A program made the translations under genes and the position numbers. Under the pieces are notes generated by a model, which was given only the letters and a program-made list of their open reading frames with translations, was not told the DNA's origin and made no database searches. A stretch of 64,000 nucleotides of DNA from Clostridia bacterium (GTDB lineage Bacteria; Bacillota; Clostridia; Christensenellales; Borkfalkiaceae), in assembly GCA_017621735.1 (NCBI GenBank), contig JAGASM010000003.1, positions 1 through 64,000 on the forward strand, written 5' to 3'. Position 1 is the first letter of the stretch. Each line of letters opens with the position of its first letter. Positions 9,001 to 16,464 of the stretch are shown here, piece by piece.

Positions 9001-9240
9001 ACACGCAATCCCGCCTCTTTTTAATTGCCAGCCCCGCCCAAACCTTTTTCCTCGACAACCTACGATCCTTTTTATCAATCTCCGCGACCCGTTTTCAAAC
9101 TCCTACACGCACGCAAATCCCGCCTCTTTTTAATTGCCAGCCCCGCCCAAACCTTTTTCCTCGACAACCTACGATCCTTTTTATCAATCCCCACACCCGT
9201 TTTCAAACTCCCACACGCACGCAAATCCCGCCCCCTTTCG
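9001..9240. repeat. Tandem repeat, about 109-bp unit
   Basis: Two near-identical units and the start of a third. The marker CCGCCTCTTTTTAATTGCC begins at 9011 and 9120, and a degenerate third start is at 9228. Each unit also contains CCTCGACAACCTACGATCC. The array fills the gap between the divergent MATE and NlpC genes and is not coding. Confidence 0.85.
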
Positions 9241-9294
9241 TGCCGCGTTGGAAAATTAAGGAGGCTTTTCCAAACGGTTACTAATCGCAAATTC

Positions 9295-9323
9295 TTGCGC
9301 CGTTGTGTTTTTTTTGTTACACT
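9295..9323 (+). promoter_or_regulatory. Candidate promoter of the NlpC/P60 gene
   Basis: TTGCGC (9295-9300), 17 nt, TACACT (9318-9323). Confidence 0.5.
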
Positions 9324-9352
9324 GTCCTCTAAAACACACGGAGGTTTTTCTT

Positions 9353-10312
9353 ATGAAAAAATACGTCGCCACTTGTTTGGCGGTAATTCTATTGTGCGCA
9401 CCGCTAGGGACGCTTTCTCTCGTTCGGACGGAATTTTCGCCCCCTTTGCCCGAGGTGCAAATCCCCGCTTTTCCTACTTTGCCCGAAGAAACGCTACCCC
9501 CGCAAGATCCGCCCATTTTCCCCGAACCGAACGAACCGGAAACGCCCGACGAACCGAGCGCGCCCGAAATCCCAAACGAACCGAGCGCGCCCGAAGTCCC
9601 CGACGAGCCGAACGCGCCCGAAATCCCAAACGAGCCGATCGCGCCCGAAGTTCCAGACGAGCCGCAAGAACCGTTGCGCGCGCAATACGTCTACGTCAAG
9701 TCGGACGGATTAAACGTGCGGACGGGCGCGGGCACGGAATTTGCCACGCTTGGACAGGTAGAGAAAGGAGTTCTTCTCCATTTTGAGGAGAAATCGGGAA
9801 ACTGGTACAAAACGCTCTATCAAAACCGCACGGCTTACATCAGCGCAAACAGCGCGTACACGTCCGTTACCCTTCTTGAAAAAGGACAAGAGGACGTGGA
9901 GAACGTCATCGAGGAAGGCTTGCGCCTTTTGGGAGTTCCGTACGTATACGGCGCAGTGCGCTTGCACGACGGAAACGGGAATTTCTTGCGCGGATTTACC
10001 GTGAAAAAATTCGATTGCTCTTCCCTCATGCAATACATCTTTTATCACGGCGCAGGAATTTTGCTGAATACGACGACGAGAACGCAAATTTTGCAAGGTG
10101 AGCCGGTCAACGGAAAACTCAAACGCGGGGATTTGCTCTTTTTTACCAACGCCTCCCGCTATTATAAACAGGGAATCGAACGTGTGGGACACGTTGCGCT
10201 CTATCTCGGCGACAACTACATATTACACACGGCAAGCGATTACGCAAAAATTGAACAAATTTCCGAAAAACGTTGGGGGTACTATCTTTCCGCACGGCGG
10301 TTTTTTGAATGA
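9353..10312 (+). CDS. Secreted SH3-NlpC/P60 cell-wall hydrolase with proline-rich linker
   Basis: 319-aa exported protein, probably a D,L-endopeptidase that cuts stem peptides of peptidoglycan. It has a signal peptide (about 1-25, MKKYVATCLAVILLCAPL), then a Pro/Glu linker (about 28-105) made of a repeated EPSAPEIPN/EPNAPEVPD-type nonapeptide. An SH3b domain follows (about 108-165, with SDGLNVRTGAG) and a C-terminal NlpC/P60 domain. The catalytic Cys222 (KFDCSS), His280 (VGHVALYLGD) and polar third residue His292 (ILHTAS) are all present, so it should be active. GGAGG lies 7 nt before the ATG. The linker may span the wall and its repeats may vary in number. Confidence 0.93.
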   Translation: MKKYVATCLAVILLCAPLGTLSLVRTEFSPPLPEVQIPAFPTLPEETLPPQDPPIFPEPNEPETPDEPSAPEIPNEPSAPEVPDEPNAPEIPNEPIAPEVPDEPQEPLRAQYVYVKSDGLNVRTGAGTEFATLGQVEKGVLLHFEEKSGNWYKTLYQNRTAYISANSAYTSVTLLEKGQEDVENVIEEGLRLLGVPYVYGAVRLHDGNGNFLRGFTVKKFDCSSLMQYIFYHGAGILLNTTTRTQILQGEPVNGKLKRGDLLFFTNASRYYKQGIERVGHVALYLGDNYILHTASDYAKIEQISEKRWGYYLSARRFFE

Positions 10313-10328
10313 GAAAAATCGAAATCGC

Positions 10329-10348
10329 CCCGCGCCGTTCGGCGCGGG
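10329..10348 (+). terminator. Weak hairpin after the NlpC gene
   Basis: CCCGCGCC (10329-10336) / GGCGCGGG (10341-10348) with a GTTC loop and no T run. It sits at the head of the duplicated ligD tail (10340-10446), so it may be only part of that repeat. Confidence 0.4.
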
Positions 10349-10446
10349 ACGAAGTCAACGCCTACCGTAATTTTTGCTCGTTGAATATACCGTTTCAAGC
10401 GTCGGTCAAGCACGCTCCGTAATTTCATAGGTCAACTGCGTTGGGA
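10340..10446 (-). repeat. Degenerate extra copy of the 3' end of the polymerase gene
   Basis: CGAAGTCAACGCCTACCGTA at 10350-10369 recurs at 10464-10483, where it spans the stop codon of the polymerase gene. Further matches follow at offsets of 114-118 nt: CAAGCGTCGG (10396 and 10514) and AACTGCGTTGGGA (10434 and 10552). The copy downstream of the gene is a non-functional gene tail of about 107 nt. Confidence 0.75.
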
Positions 10447-10476
10447 ACGGTATTCGGCGCGAGGCGAAGTCAACGC

Positions 10477-11301
10477 CTACCGTAATTCCTGCTTGACGGA
10501 GAAAAAATCACCCCAAGCGTCGGAGAGATATTCTTCATAATTGAACAACGTAACTGCGTTGGGAGAAATGCGATGCAAGTCTTCCCACGCAATCGGCATG
10601 GAAATCGGCGCGCCGTCCCGCGCGCGGAGCGAGTAGGGGGCAACGCACGTTGCGCCCGTTTGATTGCGCATATAATCGAGAAAAATTTTTCCTTTTCGCT
10701 CCGCCTTTCGCGAATTTACGGTAAAGAGTCCGCCGTTCATTCCCGCCGCCGTTTGCGCCACCTCTTTGGAAAACGTATAAAACCGTTCTGCGCTTTTACA
10801 TTTGGAAAAGGGCACGACGACGTGATACCCCTTTCCGCCGCTCGTCTTCAAAAAGCAGACAAGCCCGATTTTTGTCAAGAGGTCTTTGAGTGCCGACACC
10901 CCTTCTCGAAGGCGAGAAAGGGGCAACTCTCCATCCGGATCAAGGTCGAATACCATTCGATCGGGAGAATGGAATTTTTTTACCTTTGCATTCCACGTAT
11001 GAATTTCCACCGTTCCCATTTGCGCTTGATAGGCAAGTTGCGAGGCGTTTTTGAGGTAAAACCACCGTTCCCCCCGATGAGAAAACGCTTCGACGTGCTC
11101 GTCCGTTTCGGGATGTTTCCGAAAAAAACAACTGCCTTGTATGCCGTCGTGGCACCGAACGACGCTGAGCGGACGGCTTTTCAAAAATGGCAGCATTTTA
11201 TCCGCCACGGAAAGATAGTACCGAATGACGTCCATTTTTGTTATCGCTTCTTTTGGGAACACAACCCGCTCGGGGTTTGTAATTGCAAAATTCAATTTCA
11301 T
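10477..11301 (-). CDS. ligD: LigD-type polymerase/primase domain protein (PolDom)
   Basis: 274-aa stand-alone version of the LigD polymerase domain, which adds (ribo)nucleotides and aligns ends in bacterial non-homologous end joining. The archaeo-eukaryotic primase motifs are visible: FDLDPDGELPL (two metal-binding Asp), SGGKGYHVVVPF and KIFLDYMRN (third Asp). The start MKLNFAITNPERVVFP has GAGGAGA 7 nt upstream. An alternative ATG at 11340 would overlap the ligase stop codon as ATGA. It is the last gene of the Ku, ligase, polymerase operon on the minus strand. Its last 20-30 codons and the sequence beyond are repeated downstream. Confidence 0.93.
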   Translation of the reverse strand: MKLNFAITNPERVVFPKEAITKMDVIRYYLSVADKMLPFLKSRPLSVVRCHDGIQGSCFFRKHPETDEHVEAFSHRGERWFYLKNASQLAYQAQMGTVEIHTWNAKVKKFHSPDRMVFDLDPDGELPLSRLREGVSALKDLLTKIGLVCFLKTSGGKGYHVVVPFSKCKSAERFYTFSKEVAQTAAGMNGGLFTVNSRKAERKGKIFLDYMRNQTGATCVAPYSLRARDGAPISMPIAWEDLHRISPNAVTLFNYEEYLSDAWGDFFSVKQELR

Positions 11302-11336
11302 GGTTTCTCCTCGTATCCCTTTTTCCCTTTCCGCCG

Positions 11337-12725
11337 TCATTCCGTTTCGTCCAACGCGACCTCTTTGGCGCGTTTGTCCGTACGGACCCCTAAAAAACTC
11401 GCTTGACGCAGACGGCCTTCTTTTGTCATTTCCTGATATTCCACCTCGACGACGACGGACGGCGTAACGTATACGGCGCCTTTCTCGCTTTCCCCGCAAA
11501 AGGGACTGCTCTTCCGCTCTTTGCCGTGAAACGAGCGCACAAGTTGCGCTTTCTCCCGTCCGTCCATGCCCGTCCCCGCCTTACCGACGCAGTATAATTT
11601 CCCTTCCCGATACCCACCGAGAAGAAGCGCTTTCATCTCCCCCGTTTGGGGAGAACGCGTGTACCCGCCGACGACGAATTCTCTCCGCGCCCTGTTTTTG
11701 ATTTTTTTCCACCGTTCGCTTCTCCCCGTTGGATAGGGCGCGTCCCCTTCTTTGACGACGATCCCCTCTAATCCCCGTTCTTTGGAAAAATCCAAACACC
11801 GCTTTAGATCGGTTACGTGAGCGGAATAGACGAGCGCGTCCCCCTGTCCGTAGACAAGCCGTTCGAGCATTTCTTTGCGTTTTAAGAGGGGGAGCGGGCG
11901 CAGATCTTCCCCGTCCAAGGCGAGCAAATCGAACGCGACGTAAAAAATTCCGTTCCCTTTGCGCATGGCTTGGCGCAGCAACGCAAAATCGCTTTTTCCC
12001 TCGTTGTCAAACGCGACGGCTTCCCCGTCGATTACAAAATTGTCGCGCGGGATCTCTTTGAGCGCACGGGCGATCGCGGGGAATTTTTCCGTATAATCGC
12101 ATCCGTTGCGGGAAAGAAGGCGCACGCTTTTCCCCTCTTTGAACGCAAGAATCCGATACCCGTCGTACTTAAATTCCGCAATCCACCCCGCGCCCGTCGG
12201 CAACGTTTTTGCAAGAATGGGAAGTGCGACTTCACAATCGGAAAAGGGGAGCCGCGTCCTTTTTTCCTCCAGCGCGTCCGCTTTGATCATAAGCCAATTT
12301 TCTCCGTCCATGCGTACCAAATCGTAAACTCCCTCGTACCTGCCCCCGTCGAGCGCAAGACGGACGTGCCCTTTTTTCATCCCCTTTTCTACGTCAAACG
12401 AGGAACGGTATCTTCCCCGATCGTAAATCTCCACGCTGCCCGCGCCGTAATTTCCTTTTGCAATCGTCCCCTCAAACGTCAAATAATCGACGGGATGATC
12501 TTCTACGTGCACGGCAAGCCGTTTCTCCCCCGTTTTCGACGGCAAGCCTTTGGGGAGCGCCCAACTCAACAAGACGCCCCCATGCTCGATGCGAAAATCG
12601 TAATGCAACCTCCGCGCCTTATGCAGTTGCACGACAAATCGGAGTTCCGCCTTCTCGCGCACCCTTCCCTTTGGCTCGGCGGTACGGGTAAAATCGCGCT
12701 TTTCCCTATATTTAGATAATTTCAC
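11337..12725 (-). CDS. ligD: ATP-dependent DNA ligase LigD with 3'-phosphoesterase domain
   Basis: 462-aa NHEJ ligase. The N-terminal 3'-phosphoesterase domain (about 25-150) is seen as FVVQLHKARRLHYDFRIEHG and SWALPKG. The adenylating ligase domain follows, with nucleophile Lys186 in EFKYDGYR, then the OB domain ending near EVEYQEMT. The order is PE-Lig with the polymerase as a separate downstream gene, unlike the fused Pol-PE-Lig or Lig-Pol proteins. The start is GTG, overlapping the Ku stop codon (GTGA), so translation is probably coupled. It seals double-strand breaks held by Ku, which fits repair in spores or stationary cells. Confidence 0.95.
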   Translation of the reverse strand: MKLSKYREKRDFTRTAEPKGRVREKAELRFVVQLHKARRLHYDFRIEHGGVLLSWALPKGLPSKTGEKRLAVHVEDHPVDYLTFEGTIAKGNYGAGSVEIYDRGRYRSSFDVEKGMKKGHVRLALDGGRYEGVYDLVRMDGENWLMIKADALEEKRTRLPFSDCEVALPILAKTLPTGAGWIAEFKYDGYRILAFKEGKSVRLLSRNGCDYTEKFPAIARALKEIPRDNFVIDGEAVAFDNEGKSDFALLRQAMRKGNGIFYVAFDLLALDGEDLRPLPLLKRKEMLERLVYGQGDALVYSAHVTDLKRCLDFSKERGLEGIVVKEGDAPYPTGRSERWKKIKNRARREFVVGGYTRSPQTGEMKALLLGGYREGKLYCVGKAGTGMDGREKAQLVRSFHGKERKSSPFCGESEKGAVYVTPSVVVEVEYQEMTKEGRLRQASFLGVRTDKRAKEVALDETE

Positions 12726-13507
12726 CCTTGCGCCCTCTTTGCCCGTTTGGGCGTTCCCGCCGTGATACTCTTTTTCAGCGCGTCCATAAGATTGATGACC
12801 TTTTCCGGCTCTTTTTCTGCGCTCGCTTGCACGATTTCATTTCCCGCGATTTTTCGCTTTACCGCTTTGAGCAGTCTGTCGTGGTATTCGTCGCGGTACT
12901 TTTCCGGTTGGAATTTCCCGCTCATTTGCCCGATTAAACTTTTGGCGAGTTCCACCTCTTGTTTTTGGACTTTTGCCCGTTCGGGGAGGGGCGCTTTTAC
13001 GATCTCCGTGGAAAAATAAAGGGTGTTGACGAGCATTCTCCCCTCTTTTGCCCAAAGCAATACAAGCGTTTCTTTTGTTCCGAGCACCGTTTTGGCAATC
13101 CCCGCCTTCCCCTCTTCTTCCATCGCTTTCAAAAGCACGCAAAACGCTTTGCTTGCGCCGATCGGTTTGACGTAATAACATTTATGAAAATACACGGGAT
13201 CGACCTCGGCGATATTTACAAACTCGTTGATCGTGATGTTTTTATCCTTTGGCGTCTTGATCTTTTCAAAATCGTCCTCCGTGAATACGACGTACTTGTC
13301 CTTTTCGTACTCATATCCCTTTACGATGTCTTCGTTTTTTAGTTCCCGCTCGTTGCAATCGACGCACGTCTTTTTGTAGCGCACGCGCGATTTCGTCTTT
13401 TTTTCGAGCATGTGAAACCCGATATCCTGTTCTTTTACGCCGAGCGAAAGGGTTACGGGAATATATACCAGCCCGAACGCAATCGCCCCTTTGTACGAAT
13501 AAGCCAT
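12722..13507 (-). CDS. ku: Ku, non-homologous end-joining DNA-end binder
   Basis: 261-aa bacterial Ku homodimer subunit that rings DNA ends and recruits LigD. The start MAYSYKGAIAFGLVYIPV matches the family N-terminus, so the ATG at 13507 is secure. The conserved core includes RVRYKKTCVDCNE and LAKSLIGQMSGKFQPEKYRDEY, followed by a short basic C-terminus. It is the first gene of a three-gene NHEJ operon. No ribosome site precedes the ATG; instead a CATACT hexamer ends exactly 6 nt upstream, so the message may be leaderless. In Bacillus the equivalent genes are made in the forespore; CATACTG resembles a sigma-G -10, but the matching -35 is poor. Confidence 0.96.
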   Translation of the reverse strand: MAYSYKGAIAFGLVYIPVTLSLGVKEQDIGFHMLEKKTKSRVRYKKTCVDCNERELKNEDIVKGYEYEKDKYVVFTEDDFEKIKTPKDKNITINEFVNIAEVDPVYFHKCYYVKPIGASKAFCVLLKAMEEEGKAGIAKTVLGTKETLVLLWAKEGRMLVNTLYFSTEIVKAPLPERAKVQKQEVELAKSLIGQMSGKFQPEKYRDEYHDRLLKAVKRKIAGNEIVQASAEKEPEKVINLMDALKKSITAGTPKRAKRAQG

Positions 13508-13513
13508 GTTTGC

Positions 13514-13542
13514 AGTATGCCCGTCTTTTTGAATTTTATCAC
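13514..13542 (-). promoter_or_regulatory. Candidate leaderless promoter of the NHEJ operon
   Basis: GTGATA (13537-13542), 17 nt, CATACT (13514-13519) on the minus strand, then 6 nt and the Ku ATG. Both hexamers match the vegetative consensus at 4 of 6 positions. CATACTG also matches 6 of 7 positions of a sigma-G -10. Confidence 0.4.
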
Positions 13543-13560
13543 CCTTTTTGATAAGAGCGG

Positions 13561-13589
13561 TTGCTTTTCCCCTTTTTCCGTGTTATAAT
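13561..13589 (+). promoter_or_regulatory. Promoter placed for a leaderless PHP-phosphatase message
   Basis: TTGCTT (13561-13566), 17 nt, TATAAT (13584-13589) with an extended TG, then 6 nt and the ATG at 13596. The predicted transcript starts at the start codon. Confidence 0.7.
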
Positions 13590-13595
13590 ACGGGT

Positions 13596-14417
13596 ATGAA
13601 ATTTTTCGACTTCCACAACCATTCCACCTTTTCAGCGGACGGCGCTTGTTCTTTGGAGCGCATGCTTTTTTCCGCCGAGAAAAAAGGACTTGCCGCGTTC
13701 GGCACGGCGGAACATTTCGACTACGATTACAAAGCGCTCGGTCTTACTTATGAAAACGGGCGTTTTTTGGACGAAGACTCGTACTTTTCCACCGCGCGCG
13801 CGCTGCAAAAAAACGCCCCCTTGCGCTATTTCGTAGGGGCGGAATTCGGGTTTTTGGAGGAGGAAAAAACGCTCGCAAACTACTGCGCAACGGCAAAAAA
13901 ATATCAGCCCGATTTTATTGTGAACAGCGTCCACGTATGCGACGGGCAAGATTGTTGGTTTTCCTCTTACTTTGAAGGGAAAGACAAAACCACCTCCTAT
14001 TCCAACTACCTGAAAGCGGTGAGAAAAAGCCTCGACGCCCCTTATCCTTACCATATCGTCGCGCACGTTGGGTACGTTTCGCGCAATGCGCCCTATGCGG
14101 ACGCTAAAATCCGCTATCAAGACTTCCCCGATCTATACGACGATATTTTGTCCGCCGTAATCGAGAAAGGAAAAATCCTCGAAGTAAACACTTCCGCGCG
14201 CGGGGCAGGGAGCGCGTTTTTGCCCGATTTGGACGTTCTTTCCCGCTACCGTGCCTTGGGCGGAAGAAAGGTTTGCATTTCTTCCGACGCACACGACGAA
14301 CACCGCATTGCAAACGGGTTTGAAGAATGCGCAAAAGCACTTTTCAGCGTCGGCTTTTCCGTTCTTACCTACCCCACTCCGGAAGGGGAAGTCCTTCTCC
14401 CTCTCGATGAATTTTAA
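13596..14417 (+). CDS. PHP-domain histidinol-phosphatase-like hydrolase
   Basis: 273-aa metal-dependent phosphoesterase of the PHP superfamily, like HisJ/YtvP-type histidinol phosphatase. Metal ligands are visible in order: DFHNHSTFSADG at the N-terminus, TAEHFDYD, GAEFGF, NSVHVCDG, VAHVGYVSR and SSDAHDEH near the C-terminus. No other his gene is in the window, so the substrate is uncertain. The N-terminus MKFFDFHNHS fixes the ATG at 13596. There is no ribosome site, and the -10 ends 6 nt before it. It diverges from the Ku operon and ends in a strong terminator. Confidence 0.85.
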   Translation: MKFFDFHNHSTFSADGACSLERMLFSAEKKGLAAFGTAEHFDYDYKALGLTYENGRFLDEDSYFSTARALQKNAPLRYFVGAEFGFLEEEKTLANYCATAKKYQPDFIVNSVHVCDGQDCWFSSYFEGKDKTTSYSNYLKAVRKSLDAPYPYHIVAHVGYVSRNAPYADAKIRYQDFPDLYDDILSAVIEKGKILEVNTSARGAGSAFLPDLDVLSRYRALGGRKVCISSDAHDEHRIANGFEECAKALFSVGFSVLTYPTPEGEVLLPLDEF

Positions 14418-14419
14418 TG

Positions 14420-14452
14420 AGCGCAACGATACGCGTATCGTTGCGCTTTTTT
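14420..14452 (+). terminator. Terminator of the PHP phosphatase gene
   Basis: Perfect 28-nt palindrome AGCGCAACGATACG / CGTATCGTTGCGCT (14420-14447) followed by seven T. Confidence 0.9.
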
Positions 14453-14460
14453 TATCATTA

Positions 14461-14693
14461 AAAACCGCCCCGTAAATACGGGGCGGAAAATCAAAACAGT
14501 TCGTATAATTTATCGGCGAGCGCGCCTAACTGTCGGTTGTAACCGCCCGCCCGTTCTATCAATAAAACCGCCCCGTAAAACGGGGCGAAAATCAAAACAG
14601 TTCGTATAATTTATCGGCGAGCGCCCCAACTGTCGGTTGTAACCACCCGTCCGTTCTATCAATAAAACCGCCCCGTAAAAACGGGGCGGAAAA
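14461..14693 (-). repeat. Two extra copies of the ksgA tail plus terminator
   Basis: Units of about 100-103 bp start at 14461, 14564 and 14664 (marker AAAACCGCCCCGT). Each holds a CCGCCCCG/CGGGGCGG terminator followed by TCAAAACAGTTCGTATAATT, the antisense of the last ksgA codons and stop. Only the third unit is joined to the gene. The matches extend, with divergence, about 80 bp into ksgA (to CATCAATAGAAA near 14770). Confidence 0.9.
14664..14693 (-). terminator. Terminator of ksgA (proximal of three)
   Basis: CCGCCCCGT / ACGGGGCGG stem with a short A/T loop, ending GGTTTTATT on the minus strand, just past the TGA. Copies of it at 14461-14490 and 14564-14592 act as back-ups. Confidence 0.85.
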
Positions 14694-15524
14694 TCAAAAC
14701 AGTTCGTATAATTTATCGGAGAGCGCCCCCAACTGTTCGGGCGTAAGCGTTTCTCCCCGCGCCTTTTCATCAATAGAAAGCGCGACGAGAATAGACTGCG
14801 CTTGTTCGCGCGAAAGGCGGAAAGACTGCATGAGGTTGTTCTCCAGCGTCTTTCTCCGATTCAAAAAGGCGCAACGGACGGTATCGCGATACGTTTTTTC
14901 GCTTTTGACGGAAAACCCGCCTTGTGAAAAGTCGATTTTGACGATTGCCGAGTCTACGTTGGGACGGGGAGTAAACATATTGCGCGAAACTCTCCGCGTA
15001 ACCGCCGCAATCCCCTTGCGCGCAATTGCCGCGGTAACCGCACCGTACTCCGCCGTGCCTGCCCTACCGCAAAAACGGTCGGCAACCTCTTCTTGCACCA
15101 TAACGGTAACGCCGTCGCAAAGGCGCGCCTCTTCGACAAATCGCATGACGATCGGCGTCGTAATATAATAGGGCAAGTTGGCGACGACGGTATAATGACC
15201 GAGTTCTTTTTCCACCTCTTTGAGATTGACCTTTGCAAAATCGGCAAAGACGACCTCGACGTTTTCGCACCCTCTTAACGTATCGGCAAGGACGGGTTGC
15301 AAGTTTTTGTCGATTTCGTACGCCACGACTTTTTTGGCGCGTTCGGAAAGAGCGCGCGTGAGCGTCCCCGCCCCCGGCCCGATTTCCAAGACGGTCGTAT
15401 TTTCCGTTACTCCCGCATCGTCGACAATGGCGCGGAGAAGATTGGTATCGCTGATAAAGTTTTGACCGAATTGCTTTTTGAATGCAAACCCGTGCCGATT
15501 CAAAAGAGAACGGAGATCTTCCAT
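14694..15524 (-). CDS. ksgA: 16S rRNA (adenine1518/1519-N6)-dimethyltransferase
   Basis: 276-aa KsgA/RsmA, which dimethylates two adjacent adenines in the 3' hairpin of 16S rRNA during late 30S assembly. The SAM-binding motif VLEIGPGAGTLT (about 45-56), acidic motif II VVAYEID and the catalytic NLPYYITTPIV motif are intact. The ATG at 15524 follows GGAGGAAAGGT. In Bacillus ksgA lies near metS and yabD, as here, but yabE and rnmV, which sit between them there, are missing. A terminator separates it from tatD, so it likely has its own promoter. Its 3' end is duplicated twice downstream. Confidence 0.97.
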   Translation of the reverse strand: MEDLRSLLNRHGFAFKKQFGQNFISDTNLLRAIVDDAGVTENTTVLEIGPGAGTLTRALSERAKKVVAYEIDKNLQPVLADTLRGCENVEVVFADFAKVNLKEVEKELGHYTVVANLPYYITTPIVMRFVEEARLCDGVTVMVQEEVADRFCGRAGTAEYGAVTAAIARKGIAAVTRRVSRNMFTPRPNVDSAIVKIDFSQGGFSVKSEKTYRDTVRCAFLNRRKTLENNLMQSFRLSREQAQSILVALSIDEKARGETLTPEQLGALSDKLYELF

Positions 15525-15594
15525 ACCTTTCCTCCTATACCGTGCGAAAGATTGCTCATACTTTTTTTGCGGACTGCGTCCGCCTTACGTAAGA

Positions 15595-15632
15595 AAAAAA
15601 GAGCCGTAAACCGTTTTGCGGCTCTTCTATTT
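15595..15632 (-). terminator. Terminator of metG-tatD
   Basis: AGAGCCG / CGGCTCT stem with a loop of about 11 nt. Read on the minus strand it is followed by TTTTTTT. Confidence 0.8.
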
Positions 15633-15702
15633 TGTCGAAAAAACGCGAACGTTGCCGTTTTTTCCGTCTTTATGTCGTTTTTTGACGCGCGGAAAACGGC
15701 TT

Positions 15703-16464
15703 TTATCCGAGTTTTGGAAAGAGCGCGTACGCGTTCTTTTTCATTTGTTCTTTTAACCCTTCTTCTCCGACGCCCTTGATTTGCGCAATGCGAGAGAGAA
15801 TGACGGGAATATTTGCGGGCGTATTTTTTTCTCCGCGGAAGGGGGAAAGATACGGGCTGTCCGTTTCCGTCAAAATGCGTTCCGTCGGACAAGCCAAAAC
15901 GCTTTCCACCGCCTTTTTGGCATTTTTGAAGGTGGTTACCCCGCCAAAAGACACGTACCCGCCGAGGGACAAAAAATCGTCGAGCGATTGAGGGCTGTAA
16001 GAATAGCAATGGAGCAAAAACCCCCTCTTTAAGAGGTCTTTGTGTTCTTGCAAGATTGCAAGCGTATCGGCGCAAGCGTCGCGCGAGTGAATTTGCACGG
16101 GCAACCCCGCCTCGTCCGCCAGCGCAAGTTGTGCGCAAAACGCCTTGTACTGCGCGGGTTTATCCGTATCGGGATAGTGATAGTCAAGCCCGATTTCCCC
16201 CACCGCAATACATTTGGGGTGCGTCAAAAGGGAAGAAAGTCCCTCCCTTGCATCCTCTCCGTATTCGCCCGCGCTGGACGGGTGAATGCCTGCCGTAAAG
16301 TAAAAGGGCGCGTTTTCCTTTGCAAGAAGAGCGTGCATTTGCGAATGCAACAGAGTGTCCGACGCCAACACGACCTTTTCCACCCCCGCCTCTTGGATAC
16401 GGGCGAGTTCTTCCGTTACGTCGTACCCCTCTTCGGCAAAATGCGCATGAATATCAAGATACAT
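15703..16464 (-). CDS. tatD: TatD family metal-dependent DNase
   Basis: 253-aa TIM-barrel hydrolase (YabD/YcfH type), a 3'-5' exonuclease acting on damaged or single-stranded DNA and also linked to D-aminoacyl-tRNA quality control. The metal ligands are DIHAHF at the N-terminus, GEIGLDYHY, QIHSRDA, HCYSYS and ETDSPYLSP, all conserved. The start MYLDIHAHF at 16464 overlaps the metG stop codon (TGATG), indicating translational coupling. A longer upstream frame would run through metG and is rejected. The metG-tatD pair is the Bacillus metS-yabD order. Confidence 0.94.
   Translation of the reverse strand: MYLDIHAHFAEEGYDVTEELARIQEAGVEKVVLASDTLLHSQMHALLAKENAPFYFTAGIHPSSAGEYGEDAREGLSSLLTHPKCIAVGEIGLDYHYPDTDKPAQYKAFCAQLALADEAGLPVQIHSRDACADTLAILQEHKDLLKRGFLLHCYSYSPQSLDDFLSLGGYVSFGGVTTFKNAKKAVESVLACPTERILTETDSPYLSPFRGEKNTPANIPVILSRIAQIKGVGEEGLKEQMKKNAYALFPKLG

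Noticed and set aside
9025..9786. 253-codon plus-strand frame overlapping the NlpC gene
   Set aside because: Built from the 109-bp repeat and an out-of-frame reading of the proline-rich linker (Arg/Ala-rich).
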